Shown: positions 12,898 through 27,070, counted from the stretch's first letter. The stretch is 64,000 nucleotides of DNA from Baylisascaris procyonis (GCA_037389465.1 JAZARR010000078.1:5330501-5394500); one strand, 5' to 3'. The notes: generated by a model from the letters alone, not told the origin. A program made the numbers and translations.

Positions 12898-14240
12898 CAT
12901 CTTATTTCAAACTTCTTCCTTAAATGTCATTGAGATCTGACACCTGCGAATTGGAAAAAAAATCTCACAGGAACAGGATTGCAAAAAAGCAGCTTTAAGG
13001 CAAATCCGCTAATTAGCAGTTAAGGCACTGGAAAGCATAGAATAATAAGATACAGTTGCGGGTAATTTTCTTTTGGCTAATACTTTACATTCCCTTTCAT
13101 CTATAACTGCCGAACTCTAATCGATCATTAAAGAGCAGTGCTTCACTACCATACTATTCGAAGATAGGTTGTAACTCAGCAAGATGAAGTCTGCATAACG
13201 TTGAACACTTGCTTTATTTCGCTCGAACTTCAAATAAGAGCATATAAAGCAATAAGAACAGTGAAACAAAGACGAACTGCTGGTGAGAAAAAGCTTTGTG
13301 CATGTGCCAAACAACGAAAGTACACTAGAATGGCGACCAAAGCAAGCATAGCATTCTTTCAAGTGGGAACTGCGTGCGCTTCTCCTTTAGTTTAAATCAC
13401 CAACCGTTCATTTTTCCTTAAAGATGCCCATCCCAAAGCATCGAGTCTACTTAATATGAAATTTTGCGACGAAACTCTCTGTATATGATAAGAAGGAAAA
13501 GTGATTTCGTTTAACTGATTTGCTTATGGCTCCAAAGAGAGCCGTTCGGTTTTTCAGCCCATTCTGACACAACGAAATATTCGTGACAGCTGAAAATATT
13601 CATGTAGAAAGTATTTATTGGCTTGGTAAGCTATAATTATGGCAGCCGTCTTCAACTAATTTATCTTCTTTCTCTTCTCAAAACCCTAGAAGATTTCAAG
13701 TCGTTGGAATTTCTCTATGTTCTTATTGCTTAAAATCGGTGCTGTTATTGAGGTTAATTTCTTTCTTTTTTGTGTGTTTTTAGGACGTCCTTCATAGAAA
13801 TAAATTTATAAACTGAAGGCTAGTCAAGTCGGCCTCTTTAGCAAACGTCAAACTCTAACAAACTTTTGCAAAAGCATTTGAAAAAACAAACAACTTTCAT
13901 TTATATATGCAAATAGGTTTGTAACGCGTGCAGTGTGCGTAATTGGTTGTATTGCTGGTAGGTGACCGATTTGATGCATGAGCGCCCAATGCCTCTGTGA
14001 GTGACGCGGCCACAAGCCACATGAAAGTTGCCAATCGCAATCAACAATTGCTGCCCTAGGAGGACAAAAGCGTGCGTTTCAAGTCGACACCACCTGCACA
14101 GCTCTAGTCCACGATTACATCCTCGTCACTTCCTTTTCACCTATCGCTTAACTATTACTGCGGCGTCCATTTTATAGTAGTGCCATCCTATACGCATCCT
14201 AATGAAAAGATCACTTCTGGTCAACATCACTATTGCTGCC

Positions 14241-14275
14241 ATAAAGTTATCAGTGTGTGAAATTGATAACTTTAT
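14241..14275. repeat. Perfect 12-bp inverted repeat, 11-nt loop
   Basis: ATAAAGTTATCA at 14241..14252 is mirrored by TGATAACTTTAT at 14264..14275. It is AT-rich, so it is less surprising than the other hairpins. Confidence 0.7.
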
Positions 14276-15154
14276 CAAAGCCTCAAGGGTTATGAAGAAC
14301 CTCTTAAGACTATAGAAGGAAGTCATTCGAGGAAAGGAGATTTGTTCTAGTTAAAACATTACATTGCAAACAATGACAAAAAGGAGCACTGATCATTGGT
14401 GTCAGCATTTAGTGTCGTGATCTTCGGTTGTCCCAAAGCGAAATCTCTCGCGAACCAAATACTAGTGATCGTAGAATACGTACCTGTGAGGAAACATTTC
14501 TCTAGCTGCTTGCAACAGTGATACGAACCTAGGGTTAGGCACAGCTCATCTTTCGCGAAAGACTGCCAGCTTCAGAAAGATGAGTGACGGAAATACTTGT
14601 AAAGATAAGAAAATTTCGCAAATAATGTGTTAAAAGTGGGTGAACTGTAGACGCACAACTAATACCGTTCCTGTGTTGCAATTTACCCTCTCTTTGAGTG
14701 TTTACTAACGGCATACTTTTTTTTGCATTCCAAGCTGTAAGTCATAGAATGCACAATTGGTCTTGCTTCATTGCGCATTTCAACTGTAAGTACTAAAATT
14801 CAAAACAATTTTCGTAGAGGAGAAAAACGAGACTTAAAATACCCACCTGGCAAAAAACCTCTCAGAGTTCCTGCCATCTCTTCTATGATAAGGGGAATTA
14901 GTGAAAGGAAAATGATTTTAAAGTGTTCTCTTTTACTGGTGTAGCGCTTAGAATGAGTAATTATGAAAACCTCCGGCCGCAATTTCTAATACAAATCACT
15001 TTTCCACCCCTCCCATATAAGTTTTTAGGAACTGCAATACCTCCTCGGACTTCCTTTTAGGTTTCTTGCTCCCCACAGATACCTATCCTTTTCCTCCAAA
15101 AAATCCCTGTACGAGCAAAATAGCTTAAAGAAACGAAAATAAACCTGCCGATCA

Positions 15155-15394
15155 CTATACGCAGACGTAATCAAAAACGTTTATGGTGGCCAGAACTGCT
15201 GCAGCAATCCCCAGGAACATGAAGGCACCATTGAAGTGAGCGCGAAAGTGGTAATCGTATTGAATGGACGCGCAATTCGAAACAATCCTCCACTTAGTGG
15301 CGCTGCTCGGCGGAAGCGAAGGGCGAAACATTAATATGGAAATGAGGCACGATTTAACGACAACCTCTCCAGAGAATGACCGCATTGTGGACAC
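15155..15394 (-). other. Candidate terminal exon with a membrane-like segment; unassigned
   Basis: A 79-codon minus-strand frame ends at a TAG (15155..15157). Its last third reads HFNGAFMFLGIAAAVL, then ATINVFDYVCV, which looks like a transmembrane helix with good codon choice. A possible acceptor (CTGATTGGGCAG) lies just upstream. Against it, the plus strand of the same interval (15264..15482) is also open and equally protein-like, and no partner exon with matching phase was fixed. I recognise no family. The TAG overlaps a possible GTATAG donor, so the frame might not end there. Confidence 0.25.
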
Positions 15395-16107
15395 TGCCCA
15401 ATCAGGCTATACACACGCATTATTAATGAGACGTTCATTTCAACTCCCTGACAGTTGCATAAAAATTGCGCAATTACTTTAAAAAAGGAATCTGATAGAA
15501 AGACACAGAGAGGGGGAAGGGGAGGGGAAGAAAAAACGGAGGGAAGGAGGAGATGATGTGGTGATAGAAGTACAAAAAGGTAACGAGATCAATAAAATTT
15601 TAGTGGCAATAACAAAAAATGAACGCTTTTTTTGCAAGAACGCATCTCGCAGCTGAGTGATGCTAAAAGATTACTTTCCCATAAATGAAATTTCATCAGC
15701 TATTGAATTTTTGGTTATCAAGGATTTCTAAAAAAAGGTGAAGTACCTGACAAGGTTTGTCAGAGCACGTTCCTTGATCCAAGTAGTCAAAAACCTCTAA
15801 TACTTCCCCTTCGGTCTAAAATGTTTGGACAGATGCCTGTTTTTAGTACTTGCCATGGGAGTAATTTTCCATAGGTATATCTCTGGTCAAATGGGATGAC
15901 ACTCAAAGGACATTTTGCCAATTCTCAAGGTCATACAATGCTCCCTAACAAATGTTTGCATAGTTCAGGTTCTCCTTAGATAAGGAGAAGAGAGAAGATT
16001 ATGGTTGGAAAGAAAAATTTTTAAATGGTATTTTTGGAAAAAGCAAACTCATGTTGGCAAAATCTTTGATAGATGCTTGAAAGATCTGAAGCCCTACCGC
16101 TATTTAC

Positions 16108-16278
16108 TGCCATGGGGGCGTGCGAAGCCGGCACATGAGGGGAAGCGTAGAGATCAAAATTTTCGGTTTCGTAACGCGCGTTTTCGACGTCAGGACGTGC
16201 AAAATTATGTACACAGAAAGTGTGGCGGCTCCGGCGCAATGAACATTGTGGGTGGTCCGAGACTATACGGCAGTGGCA
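16108..16278 (-). other. Candidate internal exon, 57 codons; unassigned
   Basis: An acceptor ACTTTAG (tag at 16279..16281) and a donor GTAAAT (starts at 16107) flank 171 bp open in phase 0. The translation includes SDHPQCSLRRSRHTFCVHNF, then ARPDVENARYETENFDLY, ending in SHAPMA. The TTTAG acceptor style equals that of two true DDX19 exons in this window. Base composition is richer in G+C than the flanks. The plus strand over the same interval is open as well (16005..16319, 104 codons), so strand is not certain. I recognise no family. Confidence 0.25.
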
Positions 16279-19200
16279 CTAAAGTTGGCGCTGTCCACAC
16301 ATGGACATCTCCACAGTAAGAAGCCGTCCAAAGGTCAATGTGTATAATTTCTCTCGTCTTTCGTTGGCATTAAAATTAACCAACTATTTTGAAAAGCAAT
16401 TTGGTTGCAAAAACACCATCTCTTTGTGGTGAAAAGCAATGCATCAGAATGACAAACACGCCACTATGCACGGTTAATTTTGCAGTCTTTCCTGCTAATT
16501 GAATTAACGTCAGAGAAAAGATCAAAGTCGAAATTAGTCAAAAATTCACAACCACCGCCATGTCAACTTTGGGAAAAACATAAGTAAGACATCACTTTCG
16601 CGCAACAAGTCGACTCAAAGAGGAACTTGAGGAACTCAAAGGAAACAAAGCGTTTCTTAAAAAATCAAAAACTTTTTGTATGGATATAGGCGTATGGATA
16701 TATTTCTGGTTTTGTCTTGGCGCGGTAAACGAAAATGCGAAATTAGCATTCTATGCAACATGGTTTCCATTTTTTCTTCACAACCTTGTCCGAGATACAT
16801 GAAAGGAGGATGTAAAAATGGTGGTAATCAATGATCAGTATAAAAAATAAACACGTCTCTGCAAGTGCTAAATGAAATGGGAAACGCTGAAAGGAAAACG
16901 AGAAGTAAGAAAAAGTGTAACCGAACAAATGGCAACACTGCTCACAAAGGTTCAACAATTTCGCGCTTCGCTGATTCAGTATGGCGGAAGGTCGTGAAGA
17001 ATTTCACTGAAGAACAGGTGGACGTTAAGATGGAATAACAAAGATGCAAATTATGATCAGTATCATAATTAGACAGACTTAAATACATCTCACCCAGAAA
17101 ATATTTGAAATCGATTTGAAAAACAATCCTATCAAATAGGAAAAATGAGGTTTGAAGAGCTAAAAAAACTGAAACTGATAAAAAAAATTTTTGCACTGAG
17201 AAAAATCAATCGTCAATTTCTACGTAGTGTTTTCAGAATTGCATTTATTGCATCGCTCCATCAAGTAGAATAAATCATACAGTGAAAAGCATTGACAACT
17301 ATAATAACAAAGAACCTCTAAGCTATATAAAGAAGGAAGAACACACACACGCACGAGAAATGCACGCAATGTACACAGAAGGCAAATGCACTGAGAGTTG
17401 GACAGTGTTGTGAAGTTATTTGTGAAGTGATACGCCGATCAGCGTCAATAAAGAGTGTCCCGATGACTGGTAATGGATGGCTTCATACCTTTCTTCAGCT
17501 GAATAATCGCTTATCACATACCGCTAAACGACTCAGCTTGACAATAAAACTCGATTTTCCTTATCTAAAGCATTTAATTTATTCAGCAACGTCATACAAT
17601 AAAGTATATCTTATTGCTTCACCTCTCCCTTTCTTCTCTCCCTCTCTGCCAAGAAACCTTTTAAATATTTGCAAGAGTTACGAAATTTAACTCATGAGGT
17701 GAAAATGTTTCATAGTTTAAAAATGCAGCAAAATAGTACCGGAATATGCCTTCCTGTGAGATCGCCTGATCTCACAACTTTTCAAACAAAAATTCAAACT
17801 TGGTTAGAGCTCAAGTGATTGTGAAAATAAATTTGATCTGCAAATTTGCGTGAATTTCAGTCACGCTTAATATCAGCAATCATGCTCCATATAGTTGGCC
17901 TCGATAGGAGTTTGACTTGGCAAACTACCTCTGATCTAGACTATACTATTTAAATTCCATCGCGATAGCCTTTGCTGTCGACGAGTCGAAGAACAGACGG
18001 ACCGATAGACATACAGACAGAGAGACAGTGAGCCCACATATGTGCATATGTACGCACAAACCCGACTATACGAGCATGTTTTTAGCAGAAATTTGCGAAA
18101 AAAACGCGTAAAAGCAACAAGTTCGAGATCTTTTCTTGCGGAAGAAACCGAGCTGATCGCTAGTTCTGTGCTTGCACAAAGCAGAAAAGATTATCTACTC
18201 AATAATGCGTGGCCTTTTATGCATTGCACTCTCGTAAAACGGTTAAACTCCGCCTCACTACCAGTTAGTGTTGAATGAAAGAAGCAGCTGAGTGCGTGGT
18301 TTGAGTGTCTGGGAAGGGATGCGGAACGCGAAGAGATAGACAAGCATCTTTCTATGAAAGCAAGTAAGTTGTTTTACTCTAAACATAGACAATAAGAAAA
18401 TGAAATTGAATAATGCCGGTTTTATTTCATGACAGCTGACCTTGCAAATGCGCTTAAGATTAGCCGCCGGCCGCAAGAAAACCCGAAAAACAACTGAGGC
18501 TCGTTTAATTAGTTTTTATACACGACTAATCGATTGCATAAATGCGAAAGAAATGGTGCCTGGAGGCATTTTTCGGCAATCCGTAATAAAACATACGCAA
18601 ACTGCAGAAATGTTCAATTGTCATTCGCTCATAAGGAAGTCAGTGAGTGAAGGCAAACTTCGCTCTAGGATCCTTTGAAAATATTGAACTGACAAGCCAA
18701 CACACGAAGGTACTAAGAATGTATATAGAGATAAATGGAAGGAGAAAGAGGTGGCGAGAGAAATAGAAAGAGAGGGAGGGAGAACGGGGGTGAAGAGAAA
18801 CAAGTTTAGATGACAATGGGTTTTCCGGCGAAATTTATGAAAATCCAAAATAAGAATATTTTTGAGGTGCTAGATTCGAATCCACACATCAGAAGCGGAT
18901 CCAATTGTTAACTAGTGCAGCTTGCAAGAAGGCGGCGATAACAGCGAAAATATGATACATCAATTAGAGGCTAATTTTTCAAGTTGTTCGTCGATGTGGA
19001 AGTGAACGACATCTTCGCGATGCGCCAAATTAAAGCCCCATTTCAAGCGAAAGAAATATGTCGATGAACCGGTCTGCTCTTTCATACTGTTTTAAAAAAT
19101 CCTTCCCCACAGATGGTGTTTCAGGTTAGAATCTGAAATAGCGTGGTTGATTTTTTAAAATGTCTTTTGAAAATAAGCAGCATTTTGCTGGAAATGAGTT

Positions 19201-20050
19201 TGGATCCTTTAAAATATATTCTGTATTGTGGTCCTTTCCCCCTTCCCTCTCCCTAAAGGTCTCTTCAGAGCACCTCAATTGTGCCTCTTGAGAGAGAGAG
19301 AGAAAAAAAACTCAGTTGAATTTGCTTATATTAAGTGGTTGGATAATAATATTTTCCAAACAGGGAACACTCATCACCATTAATTGCCATTGTTATCATT
19401 GATGCGACAAGAAAGGCGGAGAAGGTATGAAAAAAAGGAGTGGAACCATCATTTCAGCTAAAAAGTGATATAAACACGGCATTTCGGCCATTACGCAAAT
19501 AAACAATAACTTACAAAACCATTTTTGACAACATCAAAGAAATCTGCGGAATCTCATACAAAAGTATTTCAAAATGTTTTCTTTTAAGTATCTGCCATTG
19601 AGATCAAATAGGTGAACAGACACAACGATGCATGCGTAACGTGTTTATCTCTCTATTAAAATGCTGTAAATTGAAAGCAAAGCGTCGCCGAGTAAGGATG
19701 CGCCAACGTTTGCGTTGATTCATTCAGCGTTGCGCTAGAAAAAAGTCTAGCAACATCCTCCGGAAGCGCTCATTTTTTATGTTCCTTGAGAATGTAAATG
19801 AAAATTAGAAATGATAAAGGTGAAGCATGAATGACATTCATGTGTCGAATTTAATAAGTACGAGCATTCGCTAGCTCCAGTAAAGGATTACAATCAACTG
19901 GAAGGAAGGAAATAATCATGCATCGAGACAACCGAATCATGAAAAAACTGCCGTCAAAGTCGCAAAACGAACAAGTAAAAGTGCAGGAAAAGCACTTGCG
20001 CCACTTAGTATAAGAGATTGGAAAATCTTGTGCTTAATGTTGGACTCGAA

Positions 20051-20080
20051 GAAACTTCGTTCGGTGGCACACGAAGTTTC
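20051..20080. repeat. Perfect 10-bp inverted repeat, 10-nt loop
   Basis: GAAACTTCGT (20051..20060) and ACGAAGTTTC (20071..20080) are exact complements. Just downstream CTCCCAAAACCG occurs twice, around 20085..20096 and 20123..20134. This suggests a small locally repeated element. Confidence 0.7.
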
Positions 20081-22272
20081 GAGACTCCCAAAACCGTTCA
20101 GAGGTCTGAGAATTTCAGGAGTCTCCCAAAACCGCTTGGTGACTTCAGTTTGAAAACCCTCAATGTTAACATTACTTGCGCTGTAACTTTTTACGTACCC
20201 GCCGAATGCTTTACGAATTAGTTCGTCACAGCAAATAAAAATGGACGAGACAATGTATAAAAACAGTTCATAAGATTTGTAAGGCCACAATACATGTATG
20301 TGCCGTTTAACTCGGAAGGAAGGCCCTCGCGACTATGAGGGGCTTTGGTGAAAACTTTTGAGACGTTCAGCGAAAAGGTTTAGCATCAAAAGGATCACAT
20401 TATTCCAACATCAAATTTACTGTGATGAAGCAGAATAACTGTTCGGCTTCCAAAACTGACTGAACACTGAATAAACATTGTCATCTTCAAATGAAAAGCT
20501 GAGGAAATCAACTTTACTAAGTGCGGTGAGGGGAGAAGACTCCTTTGAGGAAAGACCTTCGAGGATGGCTTCCGGTCTGATTCAAGAGCGTTCTTTTGCT
20601 ATGGAAGAGAGAGAAGTGTCGCCGAAGACATACAGTGAACTGAAATGTTGACCATAAGACAGTCAACAAAGTTTTCAAATAACCTGTCTGCAAAAAATTC
20701 AAAGCGTTTGAACCGTTCAAACTTTACAACCACAGGTCTAGTCCAAACTGAAATCACCGACTATGAAGTCCGTTAACAAATTGGATCATAATCAACTAAA
20801 ACAACCATAATCAAAATAAATTGTCAAATGGAATAGCAGATCATAGAGTCCATCAAGTTTTTCACAGCCTATAAAATCAGATTAAGATCCGATTATTTAA
20901 GGGAAAAGACGTCAGCAGATGGAAGTCAGATGAACCGAACAGTTGGAGGGTGGGCGAACCGAGCAAGAAAGAAACAGGCGAACGATCTGCATGCATAAAG
21001 ACGGGCCTTCGACATGAGATTATGAGATCGACGTGAGGCACCGCCCACTCCCATGCAACCAGTAGGCGGTCTTTCAGCTCTTACAACTCAAAAACTCAAT
21101 GCAAATTTCCGCCTATCTTCAATGCGATAAGTAACTTTTTATATTAGAATATAAATAAACGTGAGACTATCAATGATTTCCTGAAATTCACAAGTTTTTG
21201 TGATGTAAAAAAAGGAGAGTTCAGGAATATGAGAATGGAGGAGGAGGAGTGGGAGAAGAGGAGGTGATACACAATTTCTGTTAAGCCATATACCTTTTTA
21301 GATTGCTTCTGTTTTGCATCTCATATATAGAGAACCATGCATTGCACATCCCAAATTCCAACTGCATTCCACTATCAGAATTCGAGAATAACAAAGAAAG
21401 TTAAAATCGGAAACGACTGCGTCAGGTGAAAAAAAGGATCCAGAAGTCGTGCAGCTCCAGGAAAATGGGACTCGAAAGAACGTTTCATGGCCTTTCCTAG
21501 ATAGCAAGAAACGAAAATATTTTACAATTAGAAAAGCGTTATTACAACGCTCAATAAATCTGTAGCGCCTTCTAAGACTCAGGCTTATGGGTTTTTATAA
21601 GACTATTTGCAAGAAATTCCTGCAAGTTGAAAAAAAAAAGTTCGCACACGGCACAAACATTGGCATAAAAGTGGATAAAGAAGAAGCAAATTAAGGAAGA
21701 CCGTACAGCTGACAGCAATTAAAGTTGGCTTTCGCATATATCAGACAAGTTAATACGATTGCTCAATGAAGGTTAATTGAATCAAAACTCGCAAAAAACC
21801 TCAACTTCAGGGTCAGCATCGGTTTGAATCGGATAACCGCCTGATACTAGTGAAAGATGCACTTCTCAGAACTACCACCAATCGACTTCGATGCATCGGG
21901 TTCAAAAACGAGAGAAAACAAATGCTGAATAACAGCATTATTCGTGCGATAGGCAGGCCGAAATTTGTTGAACCGTTGATAGCATCTCTAACTGAATACG
22001 ACCTGAACAATTTATGTAATACCGATGAGGAGCGTGGAATTAAGCTGCATTACCTCCCAGAGGCAAATGCTGCTTATTGGAATGATACACGACGATTAAA
22101 TGTATTGTTGACGATCACCACGAAACAGCATCATCCGATAAAACAGTCATTTCCATCATAACTAAGTGTTATCTGATTGCCATAAATATCAGAAATCAAT
22201 CATAATAAAATTGACTGTCTGGCAATTGGCCTATTTATGTGCTATTATGAAGAAAACAAGCAAAAGGATTTC

Positions 22273-22295
22273 AAAAAAAAAAAAATTTTTTTTAA
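22273..22295. repeat. A13 followed directly by T10
   Basis: A homopolymer pair with dyad symmetry. It may be a slippage product or the joined tails of two inserted sequences; nothing nearby settles which. Confidence 0.9.
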
Positions 22296-25200
22296 GACAA
22301 CAATTTCTAAACAATTGTGTAAACGTCAACTGGTAAAATATAACCCCTGAGACTGTAAAGCGGCGCCTAAATTACATTACATCAAATGCGGAAGCGAAAA
22401 TATAAGGAAAGTTTGGGATTCGGCTATTGTCGGATAAACGCGTTGCAGAGAACTACAAAAAGTTTTCAGGAAACATATCGTTTTAGCAAAGAAGGTTGTT
22501 GAAAACTCTTTTCTATTTATAAACGATTACTCTGAATACTACGATCCGTTTTGGTATTTATGAAAGAGAAAAAAATTTATTCTTTGATCGTTGAAATCAA
22601 AAGAAAGAACGTCGGAATCATCCCTCAGAATCCCCGTCACCTGCTTACGTAAGAAATGAACAAAAAAAAAAAAAACAATCAACTGCACGCATTTATTCAT
22701 AACGAAACACTTCTCGCTCATAACGGAATAGCACCTCCACGTTTCTGAAGCAATGAGCTGCAGTGAAGCCATCATACAACTAACGTTGTCGAATTCATTC
22801 ACTTGTAATGCAAGCAATTGTAACCATAAACAATTTCGTAACGTACCGTTGATCCATCAATGCGCAAGTAGCTATTCAAAGGTGTGCTTACACCACGCAA
22901 ACTGCTTATTCACTTGCGAAGCGAACGGTATGTGATGATGCGATTACAGTCCCGATTCAATGGATGACGCATGCACTCGTATGGTTCAGATGGTCATTGC
23001 ATTCACACAAAAAATGGCGGCATCTTTCAAAGTTGGCGCGCTTTCTTATTCCGATTCATCAGCACATCGATGCGCTTTTCTGGGTTATTCACTTAACGGA
23101 CGAGGTTGCAAGCCGACAGTTTTTTTGCAGAATGTTTTATAATATCGCAATCTCTAAAAGTATCTATATGCCGCAATCATTCGAATGTTGCATTAAATGA
23201 AGCATATAAAAAGTTGCTCGCCGATCGCGTATACGATTTCTGCAATATATTCGGTGCTATTGGATCAACAATCGAAAACATTTCCATATAAGACGTCCGT
23301 CACATACGTATAACGTAACAACACGCACACTACCTCTGGTGTTGTTATATGTGTATGTGCGAACGATATGTGACTCTATGGAGTTATAGCAACGCTAAAA
23401 GCTGTTCATATGAAAATCATATGAAATGAACAATCTCTGCGATGTTTTCACTTTGATTCTTTTCGAAATTCACCACTGAACGCAAATCATATGTTCGAAA
23501 AATGAATTCAGTTCTCTATGCAAACACACCCGCAGGGCATTACTGCTTATTAAGCGTTGTAAATAATCGATATGCACAATGCAGAACTCACATCACCCCC
23601 AAGCCACCTCTTGCACGCGTATAAATAATAAAATAGAAATTATACATGCAAATAATAAAACAGAAATAAATGTAGCAGCCATTCCATGCATTCTGCACAC
23701 AAAAACGACAGAACGAAATGGTTGCTCTAGAGTCTTCAAATGATGGTATTGCAAAGTATGCAACGTACTATGAGAAAAATAATGCGTAGAGAAGCACCCG
23801 CTGAAGGTTTGCAAGCTTCACAACGATACAGATGTTATCAGTGGGTTCATAGCAATTGTATCACTTTGTTAATTTAGTCCACTGCCTGCTACTCTTCCCT
23901 CTCCCTCCTCACCATACAACAATCTCCATCATAATCAGCAATTGTCAACATACCTACGTTTGAAAAACAATCAAATGACGCAAGCCCCAACAGTGCAAAT
24001 TCCTGTATGAGTAGATACACGCTTCATGACATTTGTAAGTAGCATTTCTTTGCAATGAGTGATAAGCAATACGTAAAACGGCATAACCTTTCTTCTGGCG
24101 CACCCCACCACCCCCCTCCTCATATTATGATGGATTTTGTACAAGATCCTCCACTTCCACCAAAACCACTGCACGACCTCGAATAAAATTCAGGATTATA
24201 CAAGCGTTGGAGCGAGGGATTTTTCACAGGCTCCCGCAACAATATTCGATAAAAACGAAACTTTTCTTAAATTACACAGTGACATAGGATGTTTAACGAG
24301 GAGGATAGGCAGTGGGGAAGAGGGTTGGACGCGTTAGATTTTTCAGGAAGGGAGATTCATTAAATAGAAAAGGTTTCGTCAGAAGAAATAGGTAAATTAG
24401 CTTTTTTTTTCGAATTTAAAAACAGCACCAAAGAAAAGCGAAGTAGCCACATTTCAACGTAAAAACCTTTTCTTCAAGCCACTTAACCGAAACCTTCAAC
24501 AAGCCGTATCCACTAAATTTTCAATGAATCTTGTTGGCAATTTGTTATGTCGTTCAAATTTTTAATGAACAACCGCCATATTTGGTTTCACTACGAAACA
24601 GTCAACAACATTTAATCTCCATGCACTCGAATAACAACGAAACGTGTCGCTTTCCTCGCTTGTTTTTGAGTAAGGTTTCGTCGTCATTTGTCGTTATGGG
24701 CGTCCAATGGTTGGGCAGTGCAAGCGGACAGCAAATCACCCTTTGCATTATTCAGTAACCTGATAAATGAATGACATCGACAAATATGGCACGCCATACC
24801 GTTCACAAGACATCGTCGAGCATTAAAATACAACATCTATTGACCGTTCAATAACCACAGCCCAAACATCATCGGGTGGTTGAATATTTGAATTTTTTTA
24901 AATCTATGTGGGAAGAATCTGAATTTGTCTTATCTTCATCTACATGGTAAGATTGGAGCCTTATCAAAGCTTACAAATCCATAACGGCTATACAGCGAAG
25001 TGGGAAATTTGCATGAAACAGCAAGACTTTTGCTTCTTTGCGTAATTGCCATTCTGCATTTCACAGCTCGTTCAAGGCTCGATTTACCTCCCCGAGGACT
25101 GCTTAATCGAATTAATTCAAAACTTCCTACTGATGTTCAAATATTCAAGTTGCACGACGGATAGAAGTAGAGTAATACGGTTGGAAATTAGCGCAACTGC

Positions 25201-27030
25201 GAAGGTTTTCCTGTATATAAGATATTTTTCGTTTACAACAAGTTGCTTGAATTTTGCCCTTTTTTCAAAATCGTCAGCCAAATCATTTTTTCATCGCCAG
25301 CGCTACAGAAAAGACATGAAAGACAAAAAACTCTGAGGAAATGAAAAAATCGCAGGCAAAACTTCGGGGGCAACGCCGATTCCAGCCTCGACATTCCACA
25401 ATAAATCATTTTATTTTTAAAACTTTCATCAAGAAACTGATTGCTTCAAGTTTTGTTCATGAAGTACAACCTTTCCGCCACCTTGGTGGTTGTCAAACAT
25501 CAGCTGGCTGGCAATCGCAACTGTCTGTGAAAGGGACACACCAGGATCTGAGCACAAATAGGCAATTCACAGCTTTGATCGGGACGCCTTTCATCAGCAA
25601 ATTTTAGATTCCCTGATTGAAGCTAAAAGAACGAAAACGATATGATCGATCGCTTCCTAACGTTCGATCTTAAAAGACTGAAGCTCGCTCGTCGCAAGAA
25701 CGTCCAAGATGGTTACACCACGTTCAGATGCGCTCGCTGTTAAATACTAAATTCAAGCGTCACATTAGTTTATTATCACTTTTGCAAGCGACGCATATCT
25801 TTTCTGAAATGATTTCCTGTGGCAAGTTCATTGGCACTTAGTTGATTGCTTCCATGGATGAATGAAACACAACTCTTCTGCTACACTGCTATTGGTATTG
25901 AAGGTAATGAGAAAAAAATTGTTATTGAGAAGATATGCACATCTGACTCATTTGCGGTGACGAAACGAAACAAGCTCCGCTCGGGTCACGAAATGAAACG
26001 AGACTGTTACCGTCTGCATGCTAGTTTGCAACTTCGTGCACGATTCCGTTGAAGGGTTCAATGCCTACGCTCCCAGCCTCAAGCTGCTGCACTCAATCCT
26101 ATCTGTTCATCACAAGTTGACTTTCATTTGCACACGTTCGGTTATATAAAGTAGCAAACCGAACACAACATCATTTCTTCTAATAATATGAAAGTTACAA
26201 TTTCATTGCCCTTATCAAAAAATCATCGATAATTCGGTGACCATATACGCTCAGCAATTATAATTTCGTTGGAAATTTAACGACGAATTATAGTCATTTA
26301 GTCAAAACTTTGCGTCATTTGGCGCATTTGAAGCGCGAAACTGCAAATTTTTAGAGGGACAATATTTTGCAGCTAAATAAGAATGTGGTCCAGGAATGGA
26401 AACATTACTGCGAATCTCATAGACCGATACGAGATAAACGTCAAGGTAAACAACATGAAGTGCCATACAATGAGCATATTTAAAAACAGTGAGTGGGTGA
26501 ATGGTCCCTTGACTAAAAAAGAAAGAGAAACTATTAACTATTTTTCGTTGAAATTGCCTTCTTTTCCTCGCCTCATTCTTCCTCCCCTCTCTCCCTCTAC
26601 TCCCGCTTCTCGCCTTTTACTTTACTCAATAAAAGCGTTACTCAGTTTGAGGTGTTCAACATACAGCCAAAACTCCTTCAACAACTGTAATTTTTCAAAG
26701 ATCGTAGATTCTATCACGAAAGATGATCAACATTTATAAGCATGGGAACGAAATAGAGCTTCCTAAGAAACACAGATGTGATGGAAATGTGTTCGACAAT
26801 GAAAGCATTCAACTGAGGGGATCTTTTAATGGCAAGTATACTCACTTTCCTGCCTGTAACGCTTCTCTTATCCTTCCCCTAAAATTCTCATAGCCACCTT
26901 CTTGAACGTAAACCTGCTTCGAAAAATTGTGATCACTGTGAAAAAAAAAAATAAATCTAGGTCATGAATTGCGAGCCTTCGTTCCATCCTAAGATTCTTT
27001 CTATCGTACTGATCATCATCAACGAGGTCT

Positions 27031-27070
27031 CATTTTGTTGGAGTCACTCAATTATGACTCCAACAAAATG
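27031..27070. repeat. Perfect 16-bp inverted repeat, 8-nt loop
   Basis: CATTTTGTTGGAGTCA (27031..27046) is exactly complementary to TGACTCCAACAAAATG (27055..27070), with CTCAATTA between. It is not simple sequence, so chance is unlikely. It could be a pre-miRNA-like stem, a binding-site dyad or a MITE core. Confidence 0.9.

Larger units (their letters stand above)
8840..15154. other. Non-coding or unassigned stretch
   Basis: No gene is supported. It contains an A15 run near 10291..10305 and a near-perfect 22-bp hairpin at 12850..12897. It also has a 12-bp hairpin at 14241..14275 and a small direct repeat of GCATGGTGGTG around 11917..11944. A slightly GC-richer patch at 10330..10520 is open in several minus-strand frames at once, so no frame can be preferred. 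Patches at 12290..12500 and 13930..14110 are also richer in CpG but break in all frames. Confidence 0.5.

Noticed and set aside
18868..18890. GATTCGAATCC, like a tRNA B box
   Set aside because: No A box or cloverleaf can be formed from the flanking bases; similar isolated matches near 9334 and 34467 fail in the same way.
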